Both the position numbers and the translations under genes were made by a program. DNA of 64,000 nt from Sporosarcina sp. BI001-red (GTDB lineage Bacteria > Bacillota > Bacilli > Bacillales_A > Planococcaceae), in assembly GCF_003384035.1 (NCBI RefSeq), contig NZ_QQAK01000010.1, forward strand, positions 1 to 64,000, in the 5' to 3' direction. The notes below the pieces were generated by a model, which did no database searches, was not told where the DNA came from, and saw only the letters and a list, made by a program, of their open reading frames with translations. How positions within the stretch are numbered: the first letter of the stretch is position 1; the number at the start of each line of letters is the position of its first letter. This document shows, piece by piece, positions 7,661-17,094 of the stretch.

Positions 7661-10402
7661 TTAGCCGAATGACAGCAAGTCATCCAATTCTCGCTCTGAC
7701 AGATCAGTCAGCCACTGGCTAGACTGGATAAGATCCGCAGATAGCGCAGCTTTCTCTTCAAGCATCTTATCAATTTTTTCTTCAATCGTTCCAATCGTCA
7801 CAAACTTGTGCACGTGAACGAACTTTTCCTGACCAATCCGGTACGCACGGTCTGTCGCTTGGTTTTCAACGGCAGGGTTCCACCATCGATCGGCGTGCAA
7901 TACATGATTCGCAGCCGTCAAGTTCAACCCAGTACCACCCGCTTTTAGCGATAGGATGAAAATCGGAAATTCACCGGCTTGGAACGCTTCGACTAGATGA
8001 TCACGCTGGCCCTTTGGCATACTTCCTGTTAGGAAAGGAACTTCAAATCCGTAGAGCTCAGTCAGACATTGTCGAATGAGCTGTCCCATTCCGATATATT
8101 GTGTGAAAATCAAGCACTGCTCCCCGTTGCTAGCAATTTCCGCAGCCAATTTCACGATCCGCTCCAATTTGTCAGATCTCGACAACATTTCATCGGCTTG
8201 TGTAAAGGGTTCTTTCAAGAACAAAGCAGGGTGATTACACAATTGTTTCAGACGGCTTAACATTTTTAAAATAAGTCCTTTGCGCTCAAAACCTGAAAGT
8301 GTCTGCAACTTGAACTTCGTTTCTTCAATGAAGCTCTCGTAAATGGCAGCTTGTTCACTCGTAAGTGGGACATACTCATTTTGCTCGAGTTTCTTCGGTA
8401 AATTCAGCTGTAAGTCTGGATCACTCTTCGTTCTTCGCAATAAGAAGGGATGGATTTTTGAACGCAGACGACTTTTCGTCCGTTCGTCATCATCCCGCTC
8501 AATCGGAATAATGAAGTCATCCGTAAACTTACGGAAACTACCGAAATAGCCCCGATGGATGAAGTCGAAAATTGCCCATAACTCCGCAAGTCGGTTTTCA
8601 ATCGGCGTTCCCGTTAACGCGATGTGATGGCCCCCCCGCAGTTTACGAATGGCTCTAGATTGCTTCGTTTGCATGTTTTTAATATTTTGTGCTTCATCCA
8701 ACGTGATGCTCGCAAATGGAAACTCAATGAGGAATTCGCTATCTTGCGTCGCTGTGCCGTAAGTCGTCAACACGACATCCGGTTTCTCTGCAGCTAAAAA
8801 TGCGCTGAACTGATCTTCTTTCAAGCGGCCAGGTCCGTAGTGAACTGCCGCTTTCAAAGAGGGTGCAAAACGTTCCAACTCTTTTTGCCAGTTACCAAGT
8901 ACACTGGTCGGACAAATGATGAGCGACGGAGTGGCGTCTGGTTCGGCGTGTACCTTCAGTAAATAACTAATGAGCTGTACCGTTTTCCCGAGTCCCATAT
9001 CATCCGCAAGACAAGCTCCGAAATGCTGGTCCCGCATGAACATGAGCCAGTTGAATCCTTCTTGCTGGTAAGGTCGTAACTCGGTTTGTAACTGCTCAGA
9101 AACTTGGACAGAAGGTAATCCTTTTTTGTCCATGACTTGATCCACATATTGGCGGAGTGACTGTTGCATCGTAAACGCGAGTAGCGGATCTTCTTCAAAC
9201 TCATCGTCTTCACTCGGTACAATCTCTTCAGGGAGCTCTTGGAACAGTAGATCTTTCACGGTCCACTCCCCATTATCCGCTTGTTCCATCAATTCTTTAA
9301 TACGTTTTAACCAAGTCGGATCGATGTGGAACCATTCATCTCCAGTACGGATGAATTCACGGTTTTCATCGACCATTTTTTGGAACGTATCCCGGTCGAT
9401 TTCATTGCCAGCTAGTGAGAAACTCCAGTCAAACGATAGAACTTCATCCAACCCGGCAGCAGACTTGTACGATTGAACGCCAGCATCTGTGCGGATCTTC
9501 ATCTTCGTCTCGGTCACAGTCTTCAGCCATGAAGGAAGGAGTACCGCAAGTCCGAACGATTGGAATAACGGTAAATCATGCTGGATGAACATCCGGACTT
9601 CTGGATCGCTCATCGGCATATGGAGAAACGTGTTCTCATTCTCCGGTTCAACGGACTGAAGGAAAGAAATCATTTCAGATTGCTGCTCCGTAATCGCGGA
9701 CGCATAAGGTCTTAGTTTCGCGGGTAGCGCACTTTCGATGGAAGCATTTCGTTTGGATTTTGCTGGCACCCATTGTGTCCCGCGTTCATTCAGAATGACG
9801 GTTTCAAGTAACCAGTCTTCCATTCCTTCTGAGTCAGGTTCTGTTAACCGTAGCGCAGGTCGAACTGGAATATCGGTTTTGGTCTCTCCCGGCCATCCGT
9901 ACGTTTTTAAATGGGGCAACAAAGCAGGCACCATTTCTGCGCGAACACCAAGCGCTTGAAATTTGCTGGCAATCGCTTGTTTGGTTAGGAGAGCGGCAGA
10001 TTCTGAAATCCCAGCTGCGTCACCTGCAAAGTGGATAACTTGTTCAGCGTCAGGCTCGGTATAGGTCCACAAGTCCTTTGACAGCCACAGTTTCCCTGCT
10101 TCTTCAGCTGCTTCCAGTTGCTCTATATCCTTTTCGGTCGCGCCTGTATACTCGACGAAAGGATGACGGTTTCCACTTAATGCTTGTACCCACTCATGAG
10201 GATGTAAAATAACTGTGTTGTCTTCAGTAGGCACCGTCAATCCGAACAAGGATGTATCATCGGCAAAGAAGAAGAAGGAGACAAGTCGATCAGCAGGTAT
10301 GGTGGTTCCATAATCATCTGCAGCTGAAATCGCTAAGTTGCCACGATCTGTAGACTGGATGGTCAGTTGTAACTCGCGTGCGAGTCGATGTGCAGGTCTC
10401 AT
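7661..10402 (-). CDS. SNF2-family DNA helicase/ATPase (YwqA-like)
   Basis: 913 residues. The C-terminal half is a Swi2/Snf2 motor: Walker A DDMGLGKTVQ, DEAQ box in ITLDEAQNIKN, motif III LTGTPIENRLAELW, motif V SLKAGGTGLNLTAANHV and motif VI ENQATDRAYRIGQ. About 430 N-terminal residues form the accessory region seen in bacterial SNF2 proteins. It overlaps by 4 bp (ATGA) the SWIM-domain gene upstream, the same pairing as ywqA-ywqB in B. subtilis. It probably remodels or translocates on DNA as an ATPase. The pathway is not established. Confidence 0.9.
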   Translation of the reverse strand: MRPAHRLARELQLTIQSTDRGNLAISAADDYGTTIPADRLVSFFFFADDTSLFGLTVPTEDNTVILHPHEWVQALSGNRHPFVEYTGATEKDIEQLEAAEEAGKLWLSKDLWTYTEPDAEQVIHFAGDAAGISESAALLTKQAIASKFQALGVRAEMVPALLPHLKTYGWPGETKTDIPVRPALRLTEPDSEGMEDWLLETVILNERGTQWVPAKSKRNASIESALPAKLRPYASAITEQQSEMISFLQSVEPENENTFLHMPMSDPEVRMFIQHDLPLFQSFGLAVLLPSWLKTVTETKMKIRTDAGVQSYKSAAGLDEVLSFDWSFSLAGNEIDRDTFQKMVDENREFIRTGDEWFHIDPTWLKRIKELMEQADNGEWTVKDLLFQELPEEIVPSEDDEFEEDPLLAFTMQQSLRQYVDQVMDKKGLPSVQVSEQLQTELRPYQQEGFNWLMFMRDQHFGACLADDMGLGKTVQLISYLLKVHAEPDATPSLIICPTSVLGNWQKELERFAPSLKAAVHYGPGRLKEDQFSAFLAAEKPDVVLTTYGTATQDSEFLIEFPFASITLDEAQNIKNMQTKQSRAIRKLRGGHHIALTGTPIENRLAELWAIFDFIHRGYFGSFRKFTDDFIIPIERDDDERTKSRLRSKIHPFLLRRTKSDPDLQLNLPKKLEQNEYVPLTSEQAAIYESFIEETKFKLQTLSGFERKGLILKMLSRLKQLCNHPALFLKEPFTQADEMLSRSDKLERIVKLAAEIASNGEQCLIFTQYIGMGQLIRQCLTELYGFEVPFLTGSMPKGQRDHLVEAFQAGEFPIFILSLKAGGTGLNLTAANHVLHADRWWNPAVENQATDRAYRIGQEKFVHVHKFVTIGTIEEKIDKMLEEKAALSADLIQSSQWLTDLSERELDDLLSFG

Positions 10403-11979
10403 AATTCAAGACTACCCCTCTCCATTTCTTCAATTAAAGCGCGTAGCCGGCGATACTTATCACGCACCGTTCGGATATAACGGTTCCAAAAATCTGTGTG
10501 ACCACTCTTTTTGCAAGCTGTACGCATACGCTTGAAAAGTTTGACGGCACGACGATAACTGAGACGATTTTTTTCAGCGATGAATTGCTGGGTGTAATCA
10601 TGCAACAAGGGAAGTGCAGCAGTAGGTTGCTCGGCTAACACGACTTTCAAGTCCCCTTGGTCGACACTGTCATACGGTACGCTGAAGCGGTGTAAAAGTG
10701 CCGCCCAATCTGAATAACGTTCACGTTCAATTAGAAACGTGGAGTATCGAGGAATCCCGATACTTCCGTACATGGCAAAGACGGTTTCCCGCTCATCATC
10801 AGAAAAGTCACCTTTAGCAAGAAGCGTGTCGATCTCGTGAGCAGCAGCAAGCTGTTCGCTCCGACTCTTCTTTTGGCTGAAATACCCTTCAATAGAAGGG
10901 TAAAGACCGCGCGCAATGGAAGCAGCAGTAGGGGCAAGCGCTTCAGCCAGCGCAAATTTTGCAAGCGTCATCCAGCTGCCAAAATCAGGTTGTTCTTCTT
11001 CCGCGAGGGCACTTTCAAGCACGTCCCCTCGTCCTTCTATGATTGCGAAATACATGGCAAACAGTTGAGCGTCAGCAGAAGCATCTTGAGCAAGCTGCTG
11101 TTTCTCTGCAACACGTTCATTACGGTCATTAAACAACTGTCCCCAAATCGCTTCATAAATGCGGAAACGGTATGGGAACAGACCTAATTGGTGAACACAG
11201 ACAGAATGGACGAGTTCTTTCAAACGTTTCATGAAGGGGTCCGTTTCAAATAACTTTGGTTTGTTACTGAACGTACCCGCTAGTTTTTCAATATCAGAGA
11301 TCTGATCATTAAGCCAAGTAGTCACCTGCCACGTCCCATAGGAATGCTGGGATTGACTGGATGAAAGTATAGAAGAGGCGTACTCAAAAGCCGAATCGAC
11401 TAAGTGAAGACGATAAAATAAGTCGAACAGAGGCTTCCACTCATATTCAAAAGGCATAAGTGGTTTGACGCGATTCTCAATTTCTGCGCATTCGTACGTG
11501 AACACAGAAGAGTTAGTTGTTAAGGTGAGTTTACGAAGAGGGGCGGTTACTCGTGTTAAGACGGCATCCCACGCTTCAGGTGTACGCTCGGTAACTTTCA
11601 AGGCAAGTTGCTCTTTTTCAGAAGTCCTCCACTCTTGGAACCACTCTGTCAATGAATGGAACTGTGAGTATAAGTCAAAGACGACCGTAAGTTGGTGGAC
11701 ACAACGACCCTTACGACCACACGTGCAACTTAACGTTTGTTCATTAAATGAAAAACGTACAAATTCTGAAGCGTGATCGTTGAGTTGTGCAAGCACTTCT
11801 CCGTCATCCTGGGAATAACGGTAAGAAGAGATTGCGCCTCTACGAACAGCAGTAATGGCGTTACGGATGATCTCAGACTGATCCGGATTATCCGGACGAA
11901 ATGTATAGTGGACATCATTCATCATCTTTTCGATTTCTCGTTCATGCAAATACGAAATACGTTCTGCAGCGACGCGCAA
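10399..11979 (-). CDS. SWIM zinc-finger protein (YwqB-like), partner of the SNF2 ATPase
   Basis: About 526 residues if translation begins at the TTG preceded by GGGAGTGG. An upstream ATG (12006) and an internal ATG (11925) are alternatives. The SWIM zinc site is LSCTCGRKGRCVHQLTVVF near residues 88-106 (CxC...CxH). The remainder is alpha-helical and repeat-like. SWIM proteins next to SNF2 motors are common and are thought to help DNA or protein binding. The 4-bp overlap implies translational coupling. Confidence 0.85.
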   Translation of the reverse strand: MRVAAERISYLHEREIEKMMNDVHYTFRPDNPDQSEIIRNAITAVRRGAISSYRYSQDDGEVLAQLNDHASEFVRFSFNEQTLSCTCGRKGRCVHQLTVVFDLYSQFHSLTEWFQEWRTSEKEQLALKVTERTPEAWDAVLTRVTAPLRKLTLTTNSSVFTYECAEIENRVKPLMPFEYEWKPLFDLFYRLHLVDSAFEYASSILSSSQSQHSYGTWQVTTWLNDQISDIEKLAGTFSNKPKLFETDPFMKRLKELVHSVCVHQLGLFPYRFRIYEAIWGQLFNDRNERVAEKQQLAQDASADAQLFAMYFAIIEGRGDVLESALAEEEQPDFGSWMTLAKFALAEALAPTAASIARGLYPSIEGYFSQKKSRSEQLAAAHEIDTLLAKGDFSDDERETVFAMYGSIGIPRYSTFLIERERYSDWAALLHRFSVPYDSVDQGDLKVVLAEQPTAALPLLHDYTQQFIAEKNRLSYRRAVKLFKRMRTACKKSGHTDFWNRYIRTVRDKYRRLRALIEEMERGSLEL

Positions 11980-12061
11980 AATAAAACCACTCCCTAGACA
12001 AAGCATTCTTTCTATTATACATCAGTTAAGGCACCTTCGTAAAACATCACATGCAGGAAAA

Positions 12062-12104
12062 GAAAAAACCCTTCATCATTCCTTTTCAGAAAGGGGAAGG
12101 GAAG
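12062..12104 (-). terminator. Possible terminator of the XRE regulator
   Basis: On the minus strand CCCTTCCCCTTT pairs imperfectly with AAAGGAATGATGAAGGG and is followed by TTTTTTC. It overlaps the last codons of the gene. Confidence 0.5.
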
Positions 12105-12570
12105 TAGCAGATTGCTCGCTTTTAGCGACTAGACTTTTAAATACTGCAATGTTGGACTTCATTGAATTAAAATAGATGCGACGTTGTTTTGCAGAAAGTG
12201 ATGCTGCGATGGCGATCATTTCCCGCAATTCGTTACTCTCTTCTAGCAACTGTCGGTGATGCTCGATGAATTTGTCACGATAGTGCTCTCTTATCTCGCC
12301 CGTCTTTCCGGCAGATGTAGATATATCTGACCGGACTTCACGTAAAGGTTCACCCATCAGCATCGCGATGAAGTAATCATCTGGAATGTCAAATGTTCGT
12401 TTCATTTCAGCGAGCATATCCGGCGTTAAGTCCCGGTCTGTCCGCTCGTAGTTAGAAAGTGCAGAAGAGGAAATGGATAGACGCTCGGCGGCTTCCAACT
12501 GTTTGATATCCAGATATTCCTCTCGATACTCCTTGAATTGCTTCCCGAAATTTCGATCTTTTCGATCCAT
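12076..12570 (-). CDS. XRE/Cro-type transcriptional regulator
   Basis: 164 residues from the ATG preceded by GGGGGA. Residues about 8-65 form a helix-turn-helix of the lambda-repressor type (LEAAERLSISSSALSNYERT, then DLTPDMLAEMKRTFDIPDDY). A charged C-terminal helical region follows (about 95-160), probably for dimerisation or sensing. It stands alone between divergent neighbours. Its target is unknown. It may act on the AT-rich region immediately upstream. Confidence 0.88.
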   Translation of the reverse strand: MDRKDRNFGKQFKEYREEYLDIKQLEAAERLSISSSALSNYERTDRDLTPDMLAEMKRTFDIPDDYFIAMLMGEPLREVRSDISTSAGKTGEIREHYRDKFIEHHRQLLEESNELREMIAIAASLSAKQRRIYFNSMKSNIAVFKSLVAKSEQSATSLPLSEKE

Positions 12571-12782
12571 GACCAATCCCCCACTTTTTGTCTTACCGTA
12601 AAGGAGAAGGGGATCTATTATGAGGAATCCAACAAAATGTGAAGTGATATTTCAACAATTCGTTGGTTTTGTTAATTAATTAAACAGTATATGTAAAATA
12701 ATAAGTAGTTTTACATATCTTCAAAATGATATAAAAGATAGTTTCAAATGGATGAAAGGAGTGGGAAGTTATATCTGACCAA

Positions 12783-13112
12783 ATGGTAGTCTACATCCCG
12801 GGCTTAAGAAGAATGATGACTGATCTGGCAAGGGTACTTCAGATGAATCTGCACCCTGCAAGTTCGGAAGGAATCATTGACGTAAGAGAGCGTCAGACAA
12901 TGTATATTATTTCAGCCACTGTAGGTGACTCTTATTTTGACTCGATCACAGTAGACTATGCAAAAAATATAATTAGATTTAACCAAGTAGACCGTTCGAA
13001 TGCGATTCTAGGAGATGCTGTATTAAAAGCGTTACAAGAATTAGGAATCCAAGAATTCACACCACACAGCATGTCATTTTGCATGATTCCTCCAAATCGT
13101 AAGGTAGAATGA
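12783..13112 (+). CDS. Small protein of unknown function
   Basis: 109 residues, soluble, alpha/beta-looking, with no motif recognised. The best ribosome site (AAAGGAGTGGG) is about 16 bases before the ATG, which is unusually far. A start at the MM pair (about residues 11-12) is possible. The upstream 12,600-12,760 region is very AT-rich and probably contains the promoters of this gene and of the divergent XRE gene. Confidence 0.6.
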   Translation: MVVYIPGLRRMMTDLARVLQMNLHPASSEGIIDVRERQTMYIISATVGDSYFDSITVDYAKNIIRFNQVDRSNAILGDAVLKALQELGIQEFTPHSMSFCMIPPNRKVE

Positions 13113-13241
13113 CGAATCACTGAAATAGCTTCTGTCTCCGTTACATATAGTTAAGAACACCAGGCATTTATCATTCACATATAGAGCTCGGTTGTGATAA
13201 ACTATAAATAATCGGAATATTCAAATTTGGAGGGGATCCAG

Positions 13242-13706
13242 ATGCTATCAGTGAAACGAATGACTCCATTTTATACGAGTAAAGAAGATTTTCGCCTACG
13301 ATTAGTGTTTGCGTATCAATATTTTTCAATTCTGAAAGGGCATGAGGTCTTTCAATTTGTACCAATTGAAGGAAAAGAAATCGTCATCAACATGAAAAGC
13401 TTACAAGTCGAAAACTTAGGTGAAGTATTCGTCTTTCAGCGAGGCAGCCGGTTCATCCGATTACCGCTGTATCAATTGTTGCTGATTTCTGACTTGCACC
13501 ATCATTTATCAAGTGTGTTAGAAGGCATCTTCCACTTAGCCCCTGAGTTATCTGAACCGCAAGCGCGTGAAATCGAACAGCTGATTGGAGAATTGGAACT
13601 GGAGAACCGTTTGAGAATGATTGACTACGCCTTGGAAAAAAATAATAAACAACTGTTTACTGAACTGACGGAAGGAATGCGCACACCGAATGTACAAACT
13701 GAATAG
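13242..13706 (+). CDS. IDEAL-domain protein
   Basis: 154 residues from the ATG preceded by GGAGGGGA. The C-terminal segment MIDYALEKNNKQLFTELTEG (about residues 127-146) fits the IDEAL domain, a short helical hairpin named for its sequence and found in small Bacillales proteins. The N-terminal 100 residues resemble a compact alpha/beta domain. Some IDEAL proteins in Bacillus act as regulators or adaptors; no role can be assigned here. Confidence 0.8.
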   Translation: MLSVKRMTPFYTSKEDFRLRLVFAYQYFSILKGHEVFQFVPIEGKEIVINMKSLQVENLGEVFVFQRGSRFIRLPLYQLLLISDLHHHLSSVLEGIFHLAPELSEPQAREIEQLIGELELENRLRMIDYALEKNNKQLFTELTEGMRTPNVQTE

Positions 13707-13715
13707 TACCACGTA

Positions 13716-13755
13716 AAAAACACCTATCCATTTTTGTAGCGATAGGTGTTTTTAT
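13716..13755 (+). terminator. Rho-independent terminator
   Basis: Stem AAAAACACCTATC/GATAGGTGTTTTT after the IDEAL-domain gene. The A-run on the left means it could also end minus-strand transcription from 13787. Confidence 0.9.
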
Positions 13756-13786
13756 TGAGGTTTGGGATGTAATGAGCTCACTATAT

Positions 13787-13897
13787 TCATGTGAGAATGA
13801 ATAATAGTATAACAAACAATGATGATCCTAATAGACCAAAAGCAATATCCTGCCAAGACATAGTTGCCATACTCCGAGTTTGCGTGTTATTTTCCAA
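13787..13897 (-). CDS. 36-residue single-pass membrane ORF
   Basis: A short ORF starting at TTG, 8 bases after AAAGGAGAG. The product begins MENNTQTRSMATMSWQDIAF and ends in a continuous hydrophobic helix (GLLGSSLFVILLFILT). It has a polar N-terminus and one transmembrane segment, typical of bacterial small membrane proteins. A terminator lies 32 bp beyond its stop. The family is not recognised. Confidence 0.6.
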   Translation of the reverse strand: MENNTQTRSMATMSWQDIAFGLLGSSLFVILLFILT

Positions 13898-14178
13898 ATT
13901 AATTCTCTCCTTTTGTCGATTTCCCGGGAAATAACGAGATATTTCTGGGAAGAGTAGTCCGTGATGTTAGGGAGTATCGTCAGCTTGATGATTAGTTATT
14001 CAATACCCACGTTCGAGGTATTTAGAAACACCTTTTTAAATAAAAGTCTATTAATTTCTCTTGAATCGGTTGTTTCTCTCATGAAATCTTTGCAAATCTT
14101 GTAGATTTTGCTAAAGTAGAGGATAGGAAGATATTATCGAAACCCATTTCCCATTTTTGACAAGAAAGGAATTATCCC
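13898..14178. other. Divergent regulatory gap
   Basis: About 280 bp of AT-rich sequence between the small membrane ORF and the membrane-protein gene. It presumably holds both promoters. No palindrome of note was found. Confidence 0.4.
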
Positions 14179-14868
14179 ATGTTTTTCAACTTTTCGTTCT
14201 GGCGCTATGTAACGAATCCATCACAACTCGCCATTAATCACCAAAAATCGGCAATGCGCGGATTCAACCGACGGATTGTCTTCCTTTTTCTTTCTGGTAT
14301 CGTAATCTTTGCATTACGTGACATATGGGGAATGACGACAGACACACTCAGTCCGATGCTTGTACTTGCTACAGACGGCGATTATACGATTGCTCGATTT
14401 GTCTCAGTGATGGGTGCTGTTTTATGGGCAGTTATCTACATAGCTTTTCATTTGTTTTTTGTTTCTTATATCCTTGGTCTTTTGACATCGATTCCAGTTC
14501 GACGAATTGTGCCTTTGCAATTACTGGTAACGGGTGTTTTACTTATTGAAAAAGCGCTGATCTTCCTTGTATTCTTCATAAAAGGAGAAGCGACAAACGT
14601 TTCATTTTTATCATTTGGACCGCTATCTGCAACATTTTCGAACACTTGGTTTTTAATCATGTTCCTCAATCAGTTAACGATCATTTCTGCACTCATTGTT
14701 AGTTTGCAGTTTAGTTTCATCCGTTCTTACACGAAAACGATAAATTGGAAAAGTTTACTCGGGGTTCTGATTGGACTGCAAATTCTATTCGCTTTGTTGA
14801 CAGCGGCAATTGGGTACATCCCATTTGAACGTCTCTTCAATTACGTCATGCAAGGAGGCGCTTCATAA
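14179..14868 (+). CDS. Polytopic membrane protein (possibly Yip1-like)
   Basis: 229 residues with about five hydrophobic helices (near residues 35-52, 78-105, 112-135, 158-182 and 195-215). The short N-terminal cytoplasmic part FWRYVTNPSQLAINHQKSAM is polar. Its stop overlaps the start of the HlyD-like gene, so the two are translationally coupled and probably work together. The fold resembles Yip1-domain membrane proteins, but no diagnostic motif was found. Confidence 0.7.
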   Translation: MFFNFSFWRYVTNPSQLAINHQKSAMRGFNRRIVFLFLSGIVIFALRDIWGMTTDTLSPMLVLATDGDYTIARFVSVMGAVLWAVIYIAFHLFFVSYILGLLTSIPVRRIVPLQLLVTGVLLIEKALIFLVFFIKGEATNVSFLSFGPLSATFSNTWFLIMFLNQLTIISALIVSLQFSFIRSYTKTINWKSLLGVLIGLQILFALLTAAIGYIPFERLFNYVMQGGAS

Positions 14869-16151
14869 TGAACAAATTTACAAATGCAGCCATTGCGGTT
14901 GTCGTCAGTGTCTTTGTTGCACTTAATCTCTACTTGATGTTTTCAGAGAAAAGCGTCATTCCAAAATCAGTCTATGTGAGCGATTATGAACGAATGTCTG
15001 CCAAAGAGTATAAAGAAGTTCTGCCAAAAGAAGGTCTAGTGGCTCCTGCAGAAACATTTACGGTTTATACCAACGACAGCAATACGATCGACACGTGGCT
15101 CGTGCAAGAAGGCGATGCTGTAACGACTGGTGAAGAGCTTGCTACTTTACAGACAGAGCAAGCGGACGGTCAGCGTGCAGTTTGGGAATCCGAGAAAGAA
15201 GCATTACTCACTCAGCAAAGTACGATTCGATCGACAATTTCAGATTTAGAGTCTGGCGACAAAACAAATAGCTCGAATTCATCAAAGTCAGATCGCAAAC
15301 AGACAGATGATGATACAAAAGTAGAGTTGAATGTGGATGTCAAAGTCGATGTGAACCAGACTGGTTCGTATGCACAAGCGATTGCTGAAGCAGAGCGTGA
15401 TTTAGCCGACACGGAACGCCGCTTGAAAGTGGTCGAATCCCAGTTGGAACAAAACTCATCAAATCCTGCGCTTATTAGCCCAACAGATGGTGTCGTTGCG
15501 CGTATTACTAGCGAAAGCTATCAGCCGAAAATCATCATTTATAGCAATGAGCAAGTTGTTGAAACGTACGCTGAGGACGAAGAGTGGAGTAAACTTGCGA
15601 ACGGTGATCCAGCTGTGCTGAACGCGAAAGGCGCCGAAGGTACTTTACAAGGTTCAGTCGAATCGATTGATCAAGTCCCTGCAACACCGAACGAGTTTTT
15701 AGATGCTTACAAAGCGCTTGCGGATAAGAAGGTTACAAATCCTTTAGCGTATTACCGAGTTCGTCTGAATGCGAATGGCGAAGAAGTCCCGGCTCCATTC
15801 GGGACGCATGTGAACACGGTCATTACGACAAATGTTGCGCAAAATGCTGCAGCAGTTCGAACGAAATGGCTAACGAACGCAGGTAAAGACAAAGCTTCAG
15901 TCTGGAGACTTGAAAAACATGGTTATGCCGCGTCAGCAGAAGTTGTGACTCCGTTTGAATATCTCAATCGAACAGTTGTCACTGAAGGCCTCGCAGCTGG
16001 GGATATAGTCGTTCACGACAAATCCATCCGTGATCAGGAAAGTGCACCACGTGTCTTCTTCCCGATGCCCATGGACATGCCAACGAAAGCGGAATGGAAA
16101 GCATTCGGCTGGAAAAAAACTTTTAAAGTATTGCTATTGAAACAACCATAA
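14868..16151 (+). CDS. HlyD-family efflux adaptor (membrane fusion protein)
   Basis: 427 residues. An N-terminal membrane anchor (about 5-25) is followed by a lipoyl-like half (FTVYTNDSNTIDTWLVQEGD, TGEELATLQTE). A charged coiled coil spans about 105-195 and is interrupted by a Ser/Asn/Lys-rich insert. The second lipoyl half (NPALISPTDGVVARITSESY) and a beta-barrel region follow. Such adaptors link an inner-membrane pump to the outside; in Gram-positives they usually pair with ABC transporters. No ATPase or permease follows. The only partner is the overlapping membrane protein upstream. Confidence 0.82.
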   Translation: MNKFTNAAIAVVVSVFVALNLYLMFSEKSVIPKSVYVSDYERMSAKEYKEVLPKEGLVAPAETFTVYTNDSNTIDTWLVQEGDAVTTGEELATLQTEQADGQRAVWESEKEALLTQQSTIRSTISDLESGDKTNSSNSSKSDRKQTDDDTKVELNVDVKVDVNQTGSYAQAIAEAERDLADTERRLKVVESQLEQNSSNPALISPTDGVVARITSESYQPKIIIYSNEQVVETYAEDEEWSKLANGDPAVLNAKGAEGTLQGSVESIDQVPATPNEFLDAYKALADKKVTNPLAYYRVRLNANGEEVPAPFGTHVNTVITTNVAQNAAAVRTKWLTNAGKDKASVWRLEKHGYAASAEVVTPFEYLNRTVVTEGLAAGDIVVHDKSIRDQESAPRVFFPMPMDMPTKAEWKAFGWKKTFKVLLLKQP

Positions 16152-16171
16152 GCAAGAAATTTAAAATACAA

Positions 16172-16221
16172 AGAAGACTGTCCGGATTGTCAGTAAAAAC
16201 TGATGAAACGGGCAGTTTTTG
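16172..16221 (+). terminator. Terminator after the adaptor gene
   Basis: Imperfect stem GACTGTCCG/CGGGCAGTT with an inner pair (CAGTaaaaACTG) and a T-run. Confidence 0.7.
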
Positions 16222-16366
16222 TGTGCGCTATTATGAGGGAGGATAGGATGATTGCATCAAAAATAAGTGTTCAATAACCGTGAATATAAATTTATGTTGA
16301 ATTCATGCATATTATTTAGAAATTCGGGAATAGATACTCATCTTCATAAAAAGGGACGTGCACCTA

Positions 16367-17002
16367 TTGGAAACTCAAAGGAAAATGGTACAGGCTCTAC
16401 TTAATCAGCAGCCGATGCAAAAGAATAACCGGGTTAGAAACCAAACGAAGAATAGTAATTATATTACAACTGAGGATTGTCATCAAAATTATATAGTATT
16501 GGATTTTGAAACGACAGGCATGCGAGCAGGTGCTGATAAAATAATTGGTGTGCTTGCCATTCGATATGAAAATCATGTCGAACAGGATCGGTTCGAAACA
16601 TTAGTGAATCCACAGCGACATATTCCCATGGAAGTGACACAACGAACAGGGCTCTCAAACGAGGAAATTGGGACCGCACCAATTATGGAAGAGGTCATTC
16701 AGCACCTAGTTTCATTTATCGGTGAGATGCCTATTGTCATTCATGACAGTTCTTTCGAAATGGGATTCTTAGAGTCACTACACGACTTTTCAAAAGTGTA
16801 TTTACCTAAATACACTGTGGTGGATACGACTAAATTGGCAAGACAAGTGGCAGGCCAGCTAAAGGATGAAGAGAAATTGAAGAAGTTAGCTTTTTTACTA
16901 GGCACTAAACAAGACTCATTGAGCGGAATAATGGATTGTCGTGCAACTGCTAATATCTACAAGTATTGCTGTGAGTTAAACGAAGAAATGCATGAGTGTT
17001 GA
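16367..17002 (+). CDS. DnaQ-like DEDD 3'-5' exonuclease paralogue, catalytically degenerate
   Basis: About 211 residues from a TTG about 10 bases after AAAAGGGA. A GTG at 16358 is too close to that site. Exo I is intact (VLDFETTGMRAGADKI). In Exo II the usual HNASFDMGFL reads HDSSFEMGFL, so the metal-binding Asp is Glu. In Exo III the usual HNAIGDC reads LSGIMDC, so the general-base His is Leu. It is clearly a paralogue of the intact gene at 26775. It may have lost activity and become a binding or regulatory protein. Confidence 0.85.
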   Translation: METQRKMVQALLNQQPMQKNNRVRNQTKNSNYITTEDCHQNYIVLDFETTGMRAGADKIIGVLAIRYENHVEQDRFETLVNPQRHIPMEVTQRTGLSNEEIGTAPIMEEVIQHLVSFIGEMPIVIHDSSFEMGFLESLHDFSKVYLPKYTVVDTTKLARQVAGQLKDEEKLKKLAFLLGTKQDSLSGIMDCRATANIYKYCCELNEEMHEC

Positions 17003-17009
17003 AAGGAAC

Positions 17010-17042
17010 CGCACTTCGGCATCGCACGAAGTGTTTTTTTTA
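17010..17042 (+). terminator. Terminator after the degenerate exonuclease
   Basis: Stem CACTTCG/CGAAGTG with eight or more T residues. Confidence 0.85.
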
Positions 17043-17094
17043 TTTGTTTTTTTTAGGGCTGTGCTATGGCCGTTAGATTAAGTGACTAAAGTGT

